IMG/VR virus record: IMGVR_UViG_3300033142_000699
Span: 1 to 39,604 of that record
Direction: 5' to 3' (one strand)
DNA from: a virus
Length of the DNA stretch: 39,604 nucleotides
Positions 20,255 through 28,814 of the stretch are shown here, piece after piece (positions within the stretch are counted from its first letter, which is position 1; each line of letters begins with the position of its first letter). The translations under genes and the position numbers were made by a program. The notes beneath the pieces are model-generated. The model made no database searches, was not told the origin of the DNA, and saw nothing but the letters and a program-made list of their open reading frames with translations.

Positions 20255-21223
20255 ATGGCCATGATTAACGAAATAAGGAACACTGTTTTAGCTGTAATTA
20301 ATAAAAATAATTATGGTTACTTGTCTCCTCAAGATTTTAATTTATATGCTCAACAAGCACAGTTAGATATATTTGAAGATTATTTTTATCAGTATAATCA
20401 GTTTATTAATAAAGAAAATGTTAGACAGTCAGGTACAGGATATGCTGATATTGTTAAAGGTTTAGTAGAAGTTATTGACTCTTTTTCTGAAGAGGTTTTT
20501 TTAACTCAAGTAAATGAAAACACTTTTAACTTACCAGCAGACTATTACTTAATAAATAAAATATTTTATTACCCAACATTATTGGCAAGTGGTACTACGC
20601 AAATAGGTGGTTTAGCTAAAAAATTAGATTCTACAGGGACACCTTTTGTTGTAGCTGGGGGTTTTAATATACCACAGTTTCCTCCGACAAATAGTATTGT
20701 AATTAATACTGACTCAACAACTTTAGGACAGGCTTTTGTTACAGCTGTAGATTCTACTAACGTATTAAGTATATCGGACTCTATATTTAATGTAGCTTTA
20801 GGTGGTGAAAACTATTCTATTTATGATAACACTAACATAACCGAAGTAGAAAGGGTTAGTCAAAACAAAATATTTTATTTAACAAGCTCTACTTTGACTG
20901 CACCATCTAATCAATATCCTGCGTATGTGTTGGGAGGTAATGTGATAACTGTTTATCCAACAAGTATTAGACAAGCTGGTCAAATTAAAACTCAATATGT
21001 AAGATATCCAAAAGCACCTAACTGGACTTATAGTCAACTGTCAGGCGGAGAACCTTTATTTAACCAATCATTAAGTGGATATCAAGATTTTGAATTACCT
21101 GATTCAGATAGAAACGGTCTGATAGCCAGAATATGTCAGTATGTAGGAATAGAGATTAGAGAAAAAGATGTGTATCAATTTGGTACACAAGAAGATTTAC
21201 AAGAAACACAAACACAGCAATAA
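20255..21223 (+). CDS. Ring / head-tail adaptor protein
   Basis: A 322-residue neck protein resembling the ring proteins of crAss-like phages. The N-terminal helices (NKNNYGYLSPQDFNLYAQQA, then LDIFEDYFYQYN) and FNLPADYYLINKI are the recognisable parts. Residues about 124-191 look like an inserted beta module (LDSTGTPFVVAG, then SIVINTDSTTLGQ and GGENYSIYD) akin to those in the 407-residue decoration-like protein. The core resumes with VERVSQNKIFYL and VITVYPTSIRQAGQIKTQYV. It is the first gene after a promoter and is followed by another ring-type gene with a three-base gap. It probably forms one of the stacked rings between portal and tail tube. I rate the ring identity moderate. Confidence 0.68.
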   Translation: MAMINEIRNTVLAVINKNNYGYLSPQDFNLYAQQAQLDIFEDYFYQYNQFINKENVRQSGTGYADIVKGLVEVIDSFSEEVFLTQVNENTFNLPADYYLINKIFYYPTLLASGTTQIGGLAKKLDSTGTPFVVAGGFNIPQFPPTNSIVINTDSTTLGQAFVTAVDSTNVLSISDSIFNVALGGENYSIYDNTNITEVERVSQNKIFYLTSSTLTAPSNQYPAYVLGGNVITVYPTSIRQAGQIKTQYVRYPKAPNWTYSQLSGGEPLFNQSLSGYQDFELPDSDRNGLIARICQYVGIEIREKDVYQFGTQEDLQETQTQQ

Positions 21224-21226
21224 GAT

Positions 21227-22147
21227 ATGGGATACATTTCAAATTATAAATATTACGAAAATAACGGAGTAAGCCCAACGGATAAAAATTGGGGTTCATA
21301 TCAATATGTAACTTTAAATGATATTGTATCTAATTTTATGTTAATGTATCAAGGTAACAATGAAATAATCAATAACATAGAAAGATATCAAGTATTGTTT
21401 CATGCTAAACGTGGTATTCAAGAATTGAATTACGATGCAATGAAGCAAATAAAAATTCTTCAACTTAATGTAGATGAAGAAATAAGGTTTATTTTACCAC
21501 CAGACTATGTAAACTACGTTAGAATTTCGAAATATATGGATGGTGTTTTATTTCCTTTGGTTGAAAACATACAAACAATGTTTGCTCAGTCATATTTACA
21601 AGATGCCAACGATGAAATAATTTTTGATGCAGAAGGAAACGCAGTTAGTCCTGCTAATTCAGAGGTAGACTTAAGCAGAATTAAAGGTGGTATGTCAAAA
21701 TTATACTTAGGACCAGGACCATATAATGGGCAAATGGGATTATGTTGTGATGGAGAATATTATTTTAATTTTGCAATAGGAGATAGATTTGGTTTAAATA
21801 CTGAGACAGCAAACATCAACCCAACTTTTACAATTGATAGACAAACGGGTGCTATTTATTTTAGTTCAGATATGGCAAACTCATCAGTAGTTATGGAGTA
21901 TATATCTGATGGTATGGAAAATGGTGATAATGACAAGATAAGTGTAAATAAAATGTTCGAAGAATATTTATATGCTTATATAAGATATTCTATTTTAAAC
22001 AATAAATTAGGTGTACAAGAATATGTTGTAAATAGAGCAAGAAAAGATAAGTCATCATTATTAAGAAACGCAAAAATTAGATTAAGTAATATCCAGCCAG
22101 GACGATTACTAATGAGTATGAGAGGTAAGGACAAATGGTTGAAATAA
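21227..22147 (+). CDS. Ring / tail tubular protein (T7 gp11-like)
   Basis: A 306-residue protein with the layout of crAss-like ring or T7 gp11/P22 gp4-type adaptors. It has an N-terminal YVTLNDIVSNFMLMYQGNNE helix, FHAKRGIQELNYDAMKQIK, then LPPDYVNYVRIS. A beta segment follows (FTIDRQTGAIYFSS, VVMEYISDGM), and finally the helix FEEYLYAYIRYSILNN with a basic ARKDKSSLLRNAKIRLS tail. These features recur in podoviruses of Bacteroidota. It sits between the other ring protein and the muzzle-like gene, and one base separates its stop from the next ATG. Role: part of the connector through which DNA is ejected. Confidence 0.75.
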   Translation: MGYISNYKYYENNGVSPTDKNWGSYQYVTLNDIVSNFMLMYQGNNEIINNIERYQVLFHAKRGIQELNYDAMKQIKILQLNVDEEIRFILPPDYVNYVRISKYMDGVLFPLVENIQTMFAQSYLQDANDEIIFDAEGNAVSPANSEVDLSRIKGGMSKLYLGPGPYNGQMGLCCDGEYYFNFAIGDRFGLNTETANINPTFTIDRQTGAIYFSSDMANSSVVMEYISDGMENGDNDKISVNKMFEEYLYAYIRYSILNNKLGVQEYVVNRARKDKSSLLRNAKIRLSNIQPGRLLMSMRGKDKWLK

Positions 22148-22148
22148 A

Positions 22149-25100
22149 ATGGATATTAACACTAATTTTATAGCGGGACGAATGAATAAGAGCGTTGATG
22201 AACGCTTAATCCCACCTGGAGAATATAAAAATGCACTGAATGTTAGGTTAGGATCAACTGAAACCACTGATATTGGTGCAGTAGAAAACTCTAAAGGTAA
22301 CACCAAGCTAACAACACTTGAATATGATGGAAATCCTTTGTCTGCAAATGCAACTTGTTTAGGAGCTTTTGCCGATGCTATAAATGAAACCATGTATTGG
22401 TTTATACATGACGCAAACCCTAACGGTACTACTGTTTGTCTTATTGTCTCATTTAATACTGTATCTGAAGTTACTAATTATCATGTTATTAGCACGAGTG
22501 TATTAAACTTTAACCCGTCATTTTTAATAACTGGCGTTGATTTAGTAGAAGATTTGTTATTTTTTACAGACAATATAAATCCTCCACGTTGCATAAACAT
22601 AAACAGAGATTATCCCTTTCCTGTCTCTGGTGTAGACCAAATAAAAGAAACTGATATAAGTTTAATTGTTAAGCCTCCAGGATTTCATCAATATATTTCA
22701 TCAACAGGTGCAACTATTTATGATTTAGCAGCACCAGTTGTTTCATTATTTACAACTCCAACTGAAGAAGAAAATTATTTAACCGATAGATTTTTATCTT
22801 TTGCATACAGATACAGGTATCAAGACAAACAATATAGTGCTTGTTCATTATTTTCATTAGCATCATTTGTTCCAGATAAATTTAATGTTGCACCCGTAAC
22901 AATGATAAATGAAGGAATGCAAAATAAAGCAAATGGTGTGCAAATACAATATAGTACAGGACCAGAAACAGTCAAAGAAATTGAATTGCTATATAAAGAC
23001 TCTACCTCAAATGTTATTTATGTTATAGAAACATTTAAAAAAGACGAGTTAGGGTGGGGTAATAATGATATTAAAACATTTGAATTTATTGCAAATAAAG
23101 TCTATGGCACTTTAGGATCAGATGAATTATTAAGACAGTTTGATAATGTTCCAAAATTAGCAAAAGCATTAACAGTTCAGGGTAATAGATTAATGTTAGG
23201 TAATTATACTGAAGGATATGATATAACAACAGATAATGGCCAACCTATCCCTATTGACTTTACTACTACCTTATCAACAAATCCTGTGTCTACAGGAGTA
23301 TTAGGACAACCTTTTACTTTATTAGATGGTTTAGGCAACAATGTGTCAATAAATTACACAATCAATGGTCCTCTTTTTGGAACACCTTTTACTTCAAGTA
23401 GTCCATTTAATTCTATTGTATTTTCATTAGAAGGTGTTGAGTTACCAATTCAGGCAGGAATTACATTTGACTTTCCAATAAAGTTTTATTCATACGAAAC
23501 AGTTGGTTTTGCAACTTCGTCTACAACCACTACTGCATTAACTGATGTTTATCCTCTTGGTAATGCTGTTGATCCATTATCTGTTACATTAAGCTATACA
23601 GCTGTACAACAGTTTGATTCAGTTGCCGACATGTTGAATCATCAGTCTTTTAGAGACGCAGTTGGTTGTGATTTAAATGTAAATACAGCTATTGCAACGT
23701 CATCCACTCGTAATACTTTGTTTGATCAGTTTAATACAATAATGCTTGAAAAAGTTGAATTTGCACAAGTAGCAAATGGGTTTGCTGATGATTATATATA
23801 TGACTTTTTTAGTTTCGATAGTTTTGTAAACAAACAAGCTGTTTTTTATTCAGGAGCAATAAAAAAACAAATAGGTGGAACAGGTAACGCTGATTGTTTT
23901 CGTATAGCTTTTCCTGCAGTTGCTTTTAGGCCTGTTAATTTTCCATTTACTGTAAGTGCTATTTATAATTATTTTAGATATGTTTTAATAAATTCTGAGA
24001 CTAATACAGCTAATCCATACGAACCTAATAATGCGTCATACACATTAACTCCAGAGTTTCCATTACCTGGATTTTTAGAAAGACCTTTGTTTTCACAATC
24101 ATTACACAGTAATAGAGATTATGAAACGGGTATTGTCTATTTAGATGAATATGGAAGAGCAACAACACCATTAGTTTGTACATCAAACACAATATATATA
24201 CCAGCTGAAAACTCAATAACAACAAACAAAATTAGTGTATCAATTGATAATAAACCACCGCATTGGGCTAAAAGATATAAATTTGTTGTAAAGCCATCAC
24301 GTGCAACTTATGAAACAATTTATTGTAGAAGATTTTATCCAGATCCAAATGACACTTCGATAGTTTGGTTTGCATTAGAAGGAGAAGACAGGCAAATAGT
24401 AAAAGAAGGTGATCAGTTAATAGTTAAGGCTGATGATACAGGAGCTTTAGATAAAGTTACTTTGACATCTGTACTTGCGGTTCAGGCATATGCAGCAGAT
24501 GAATTAATTGATGGAAGTTTAGCTGGTTTATATATGTCAATGAAGCCGAATAATTTTACAGCAGAAGTTAAAGAAACTGATACAGTAAATTTTGGTAAAA
24601 ACCCTACAGCAGGATTAGAACAATCACCTGATTACAGTGCTAATACCGCAAGTGCTTTGAATGGTCCTCGTGTTTTTTATCCTATTCCTCAAAAATTAAA
24701 TCTTACTACAAATCAATACGAGTTACTTCCTGTTCCACAAGGTGCAAGAATAAAAATAAATTTTAGAGTATGGAGGTCTAAGTGGGATCCGTTTATTGGA
24801 AGTAGTGATCCAAGTGTAGATTGGAGGTGGTCACAAGAATTTGTTTCTCCACAAAATTACCCTTCATTTTGTCATTGGTGGGAAGGAGAAAATATTGCTT
24901 CATACTCGGGTGGTTCTGTAAATAAAGGGCAGTTAGAAATTAAATTACCTCCAGTTCAATCTGCACCTCCTACTATTGTAGGACAAACTGTTAATTTACA
25001 GGCAATGAGTTTTTACTCTTCTTCATCATCTACTTTAAGAGAACCACAAACAGTGGGTTCAATACAAAAAAATCAAATAAACTATGCTTTTTTAGAAAAC

Positions 25101-27425
25101 GTTAATCCACAAGATAATGAAAAAAAGTTTTATTTAATGTTAAAAGCAAGAGTAAAAGCAGGAGGTTCTGAAATTGATAGAAGGCCATCTCACGTTGATA
25201 TGGAAATAGAATTTTATGGACAGGATAATTTAATTATATTTGAAACAATGCCTCCTGACTCAGATGATAATTTATTTTATGACTCGTCAGAACTATATGA
25301 TATTGATTTAGATATTAATGGTGATTTATCACATAAAGGACCTATTCAAGACCAAGTTATTGACACTAATATACCAGCTATTGTTCAATTACCACATTTC
25401 AACTGTTATACTTTTTTTAATGGTGCTGAAAGTTATAAAATTGATGATTCAGCTACAGGAAAAAGTTTAGTTTTAGGACAAAGGACTACAGCTTTATCTA
25501 CAGAACCTTATTCTGAAATAGAAAGAAGTGCCAGTATAACATATAGTGGAATATATTATAAATCATCTGGAGTAAATAATAGTAACGAATTTAATTTAGG
25601 TTTAGTAAACTTTAAAGATTTAGAAAATAATTTTGGTCCTGTTATGAAACTACACTCACGTGAAACTGATTTATTGGTTTTACAAGAAGACAGAATATCT
25701 TACGTTTTATTAGGTAAAAATTTAATTTCTGATTCAGTTGGTGGTGGTGCAATAGTTTCTGTGCCTGAAGTTTTAGGAAAACAAATAGCAAGAAAAGAAG
25801 AATACGGTATTAGTTTTAATCCAGAAAGTTTTGTGAGTTGGGGAAGAAACATGTATTTTACAGATTCTAAACGAGCAGCTGTTTTACAATTATCAGGAGG
25901 TTCAGCACAAAATGATGTGTTAAATGTAGTGTCTGATACAGGAATGCGTTCTTATTTTAGAGATAAATTTATAACACAATTAACTACACAAAAGTTAGGA
26001 GGATATGATCCGTATATGGATGAGTATGTTTTATCTTCTAATACCACTCCTGTACCTACACCACCAAGTGTATTATCTTGTGGAAGATCGGTAACTAAAA
26101 AAGATGCAAGTGTTTTTACGTTAAGAGTAGAAATAGGTGCTTTAATAGGACAATTTAAGGTTGCATACAAAATAGATGGACTTGCTACTGATAAATTAGA
26201 TATCGATATAATATATAATGGAACCTCTACATCTTTTACAAATTTAACGGGTACTTCTAATGTTAATATTAATAAAAATTCTGTTTACCCAACTTTTGCG
26301 GATGTTATTATATCACCACAACAAGAATGTACTTACACTATAACTCCGTTGTGTATAGAGTCTAAAGCAATTACCCAAGTAACTCAATTTGTTTTAACAT
26401 CAAATCCAAGAAAGAGAAATGGAGAAACTTTTCATTATGGTTACAGCTGGACTGATGGTGCATTTGACAGTCCAATAACTGAAGACCAGGCTATAAACAT
26501 ATATCCATCTCAAAGACAGTGTTTAGCAGCTCTGGGTATTTTAGAAACTCAAGTAAACTCAGGTATTGCATCTTCTGGTTTAATACCTTATGGTGGTACA
26601 ACAGTTAAAATGTTTATTGACAAAAAACAAACTGACACTGTAGGTTTTGATATAAACTCAAATAAATTATATGCATACACGCAAAAAACGTTTATAAATG
26701 GATGTAATACTATTTTAGCTGATTTAACAAATTTAACTCCATTAACAATTACCTTTCCAACACCAGACAAAGCTGTAGGTACAGCAACAGATATAAAGTT
26801 GTCAGGATCAACTTTTTCAGGAACAAATAGTCCAGGAGCACCTGCAACTATTATTTTAGACACAACAGTTAATTTTATAAACTTACAAATAGATGTAGGA
26901 GATCTTGTAGAATCAGCCTCTGGAGTAACGGGAACTATTAGTAGTGTGTCAGCAACTCAATTAGTAACAAGTGATAGTACAGGACCAGCAACAATTGTAA
27001 ACCCTAATGAAGCGTATACTATAACCAGAAGAGGTTTAGAGCAATTGGTATTAGTATATGACATGAGAGAAAGAAGTTCTGTAAACGGTTGCTTTGATCT
27101 TTCTTCTACTCAAGTATGTCAATGCACTGGTGTTTGTACTCCATATATAACGACTGTTGTTCCACAATCAAATGCCTTAGATGCATGCTTACAAGGAAAT
27201 GATCCTACAATGGGTGGTACATTTACAGCTGGTGGCCATAGTGGAATACAAGCTACACCTGTGGTGGGTTCCATTTGTTATAGATATCCAACTTGTTCGC
27301 CAACAAATGAATTTTGGCCTGATGGATATTATTGGGTAACCGATCAGTTAGTGTCACCTTCTAATCAAGTTATAAGAGTACAAAGCGGTATTTGTACTGA
27401 ATCATTAATCGTAAACTGTTCTTAA
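22149..27425 (+). CDS. Muzzle / tail stabilisation-like protein
   Basis: A 1758-residue protein. The first 60 residues (NFIAGRMNKSVDERLIPPGE, then YKNALNVRLGSTETTDIGAVEN) are typical of P22 gp10-like tail stabilisation proteins and the muzzle of crAss-like phages, which close the short tail. Long beta-rich repeats follow, with segments such as DLLFFTDNINPPRCININRD and later a propeller-like part (FKDLENNFGPVMKLHSRETD, SYVLLGKNLI). Residues about 1564-1628 look like one ATF/GD-type inserted module (ILDTTVNFINLQIDVGDLVE). The last 110 residues are Cys-rich and end ESLIVNCS. The size is large for the family. It starts one base after the ring gene and is followed by small tail-tip genes. Confidence 0.72.
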   Translation: MDINTNFIAGRMNKSVDERLIPPGEYKNALNVRLGSTETTDIGAVENSKGNTKLTTLEYDGNPLSANATCLGAFADAINETMYWFIHDANPNGTTVCLIVSFNTVSEVTNYHVISTSVLNFNPSFLITGVDLVEDLLFFTDNINPPRCININRDYPFPVSGVDQIKETDISLIVKPPGFHQYISSTGATIYDLAAPVVSLFTTPTEEENYLTDRFLSFAYRYRYQDKQYSACSLFSLASFVPDKFNVAPVTMINEGMQNKANGVQIQYSTGPETVKEIELLYKDSTSNVIYVIETFKKDELGWGNNDIKTFEFIANKVYGTLGSDELLRQFDNVPKLAKALTVQGNRLMLGNYTEGYDITTDNGQPIPIDFTTTLSTNPVSTGVLGQPFTLLDGLGNNVSINYTINGPLFGTPFTSSSPFNSIVFSLEGVELPIQAGITFDFPIKFYSYETVGFATSSTTTTALTDVYPLGNAVDPLSVTLSYTAVQQFDSVADMLNHQSFRDAVGCDLNVNTAIATSSTRNTLFDQFNTIMLEKVEFAQVANGFADDYIYDFFSFDSFVNKQAVFYSGAIKKQIGGTGNADCFRIAFPAVAFRPVNFPFTVSAIYNYFRYVLINSETNTANPYEPNNASYTLTPEFPLPGFLERPLFSQSLHSNRDYETGIVYLDEYGRATTPLVCTSNTIYIPAENSITTNKISVSIDNKPPHWAKRYKFVVKPSRATYETIYCRRFYPDPNDTSIVWFALEGEDRQIVKEGDQLIVKADDTGALDKVTLTSVLAVQAYAADELIDGSLAGLYMSMKPNNFTAEVKETDTVNFGKNPTAGLEQSPDYSANTASALNGPRVFYPIPQKLNLTTNQYELLPVPQGARIKINFRVWRSKWDPFIGSSDPSVDWRWSQEFVSPQNYPSFCHWWEGENIASYSGGSVNKGQLEIKLPPVQSAPPTIVGQTVNLQAMSFYSSSSSTLREPQTVGSIQKNQINYAFLENVNPQDNEKKFYLMLKARVKAGGSEIDRRPSHVDMEIEFYGQDNLIIFETMPPDSDDNLFYDSSELYDIDLDINGDLSHKGPIQDQVIDTNIPAIVQLPHFNCYTFFNGAESYKIDDSATGKSLVLGQRTTALSTEPYSEIERSASITYSGIYYKSSGVNNSNEFNLGLVNFKDLENNFGPVMKLHSRETDLLVLQEDRISYVLLGKNLISDSVGGGAIVSVPEVLGKQIARKEEYGISFNPESFVSWGRNMYFTDSKRAAVLQLSGGSAQNDVLNVVSDTGMRSYFRDKFITQLTTQKLGGYDPYMDEYVLSSNTTPVPTPPSVLSCGRSVTKKDASVFTLRVEIGALIGQFKVAYKIDGLATDKLDIDIIYNGTSTSFTNLTGTSNVNINKNSVYPTFADVIISPQQECTYTITPLCIESKAITQVTQFVLTSNPRKRNGETFHYGYSWTDGAFDSPITEDQAINIYPSQRQCLAALGILETQVNSGIASSGLIPYGGTTVKMFIDKKQTDTVGFDINSNKLYAYTQKTFINGCNTILADLTNLTPLTITFPTPDKAVGTATDIKLSGSTFSGTNSPGAPATIILDTTVNFINLQIDVGDLVESASGVTGTISSVSATQLVTSDSTGPATIVNPNEAYTITRRGLEQLVLVYDMRERSSVNGCFDLSSTQVCQCTGVCTPYITTVVPQSNALDACLQGNDPTMGGTFTAGGHSGIQATPVVGSICYRYPTCSPTNEFWPDGYYWVTDQLVSPSNQVIRVQSGICTESLIVNCS

Positions 27426-27426
27426 T

Positions 27427-27603
27427 ATGCCAAGTAATTTAACAATATTTTTTGATAGCCCATATTTTTGTACTGCAACAGCAATATTTCAAGATGCAGA
27501 CTTAACAATTTATGCGGTATCTGGATATTATGCTTATCAATCTCAAAAAAGATTTTGGAACGCATCAACTAAAGTATTAGGACCTTGTGAAAACTGTAGT
27601 TAA
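27427..27603 (+). CDS. 58-aa tail-tip-like module
   Basis: A short gene running from the ATG one base after the muzzle-like stop to TAA at 27603, and two bases before the next ATG. The protein begins MPSNLTIFFDSPYFCTA and ends RFWNASTKVLGPCENCS. It has a GYYAYQSQKRFW segment and four Cys residues. This resembles the final part of the preceding large protein (GYYWVT, then a terminal Cys-Ser), and the GYY..W..C pattern seen at tail-tip C-termini in Bacteroidota phages. It may be a split-off or duplicated tail-tip unit. The very tight gene spacing supports translation. Confidence 0.6.
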   Translation: MPSNLTIFFDSPYFCTATAIFQDADLTIYAVSGYYAYQSQKRFWNASTKVLGPCENCS

Positions 27604-27605
27604 TT

Positions 27606-28391
27606 ATGTCTAAACAAAACGAAACATTATCATATAGCGAAGGTTCAAAAGGATGGCCTTCATTTTATTCTTACATACCTGAGTTTATGAAAGGCATGAA
27701 TAGTTATTTCTATAGTTTTGACGGTGGTAATTTATATCGTCACAATACCAATACACTAAGAAATAATTATTACGGTGTACAGTATGAGTCATCTATTACA
27801 GGTGTATTTAATACTAAACCTCTGGTCATAAAGCTGTTTAAGACAATGTCTTTTGAAAGTAATGCGGCATGGGAAGTAAAAAGCTTATTTACAGACTTAA
27901 GCACTGGTTCTATGTTAGATACATTTTTTGAACAAAAAGAAGGAGAGTGGTTTAGTTATATAAGAAACAAAGAAACAACACTTGATTTTAAATTAAGATC
28001 TGCTAATGGTATTGCAAACTTAGTTGACTCACAAGACATTCAACCACCTGTACCTCCAGCATTAGGAGAGTATCAATTAGAATTTGATGCAACAGTAAAC
28101 ATAGGTAGTATTATTAGTTATGGAGATTCTGTATTTGAACAAGCTGGTTCAAGTAATGTATTGTTAGGAACAGTTGCATCGGTTAACAAAAATAAATTAA
28201 TTATAAATTATGATGGAGCTACACCTAATCCGACTGTTGGAAATTTTATTTTCTTTTATAAAAATCCAGTTGCTGAGTCTAACGGTGCAAGAGGATACTT
28301 TATGCAGTTTGAAATAACCCTTCCTACAACGGTAACTACGCCAGTTGAATTGTTTTCTGTAGGGAGTAGCATCATGCAAAGTTATCCATAG
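27606..28391 (+). CDS. Conserved tail protein
   Basis: A 261-residue protein beginning with SYSEGSKGWPSFYSYIPEFM followed by YFYSFDGGNLYRHNTNTLRN and YYGVQYESSITGVFN. This GW.SF...P..M...N..Y.F..G.L..HN pattern is one I associate with tail proteins of crAss-like and related Bacteroidota phages, downstream of the muzzle. Residues about 155-220 hold a beta segment (YGDSVFEQAGSSN, LLGTVASVNKNKL) somewhat like the dispersed modules elsewhere in the window. The C-terminus resumes with GYFMQFEITLPTT. No enzymatic motif is seen. It is the last gene of the tail operon before a promoter. A part in the tail hub or fibre attachment is inferred. Confidence 0.62.
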   Translation: MSKQNETLSYSEGSKGWPSFYSYIPEFMKGMNSYFYSFDGGNLYRHNTNTLRNNYYGVQYESSITGVFNTKPLVIKLFKTMSFESNAAWEVKSLFTDLSTGSMLDTFFEQKEGEWFSYIRNKETTLDFKLRSANGIANLVDSQDIQPPVPPALGEYQLEFDATVNIGSIISYGDSVFEQAGSSNVLLGTVASVNKNKLIINYDGATPNPTVGNFIFFYKNPVAESNGARGYFMQFEITLPTTVTTPVELFSVGSSIMQSYP

Positions 28392-28398
28392 ATTTTAT

Positions 28399-28406
28399 TA
28401 TCTTTG
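28399..28406 (+). promoter_or_regulatory. Bacteroidota-type -7 promoter box TATCTTTG next to a start codon
   Basis: TATCTTTG ends only five bases before the ATG at 28412, so transcription from it would begin at or very near the start codon. Either the message is leaderless, or the box is fortuitous, or it serves genes further downstream. Confidence 0.45.
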
Positions 28407-28411
28407 TATGT

Positions 28412-28813
28412 ATGAGTTTTAATATTCAACTGCTTACAGATAAAGATTATGATGAGATACTTTGTAAGTGGTGGAAAGATTGGAGATGGGTACCTCCAGC
28501 AAAAGATTTTTTACCTCCAACGGGGTATATGGTTTACTATAAAGATAAACCTATTTGTGCTGGATATATGTATGTAACTAACTCTAACGTGGTATTATTA
28601 GAGTGGATTGTATCTGATTTTAATTTTAAAGATAAAAAAATTAGAAAACAATCTTTATTGATGTTAATACAAACAATAACATCATTGGCAGAAGGATTAG
28701 AAAAAAAATATATATATTCACTTTTAAAAAGCCAGTCTTTGATAAAGTTATATAAAGAATTAGGATACACAGAAGGAGATTCAAACGCAACTGAAATGAT
28801 AAAAAAATTATAA
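28412..28813 (+). CDS. GNAT-like acetyltransferase-fold protein
   Basis: A 133-residue protein with the outline of a GNAT fold. It has an N-terminal strand and helix (IQLLTDKDYDEILCKWW), a central strand pair (TGYMVYYKDKPICAGYMYV), LLEWIVSDFNF, a helix with ITSLAEGLEKK, then YIYSLLKSQSLIKLYKELGY, which corresponds to the last strand-helix of GNAT enzymes. The acetyl-CoA binding loop (R/Q-x-x-G-x-G/A) is not clearly conserved: KDKKIRKQSLL stands where it should be, so activity is doubtful. Similar proteins occur in the structural regions of crAss-like phages. Its role in the virion gene cluster is unknown; it could modify a virion or host protein. Confidence 0.6.
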   Translation: MSFNIQLLTDKDYDEILCKWWKDWRWVPPAKDFLPPTGYMVYYKDKPICAGYMYVTNSNVVLLEWIVSDFNFKDKKIRKQSLLMLIQTITSLAEGLEKKYIYSLLKSQSLIKLYKELGYTEGDSNATEMIKKL

Positions 28814-28814
28814 T

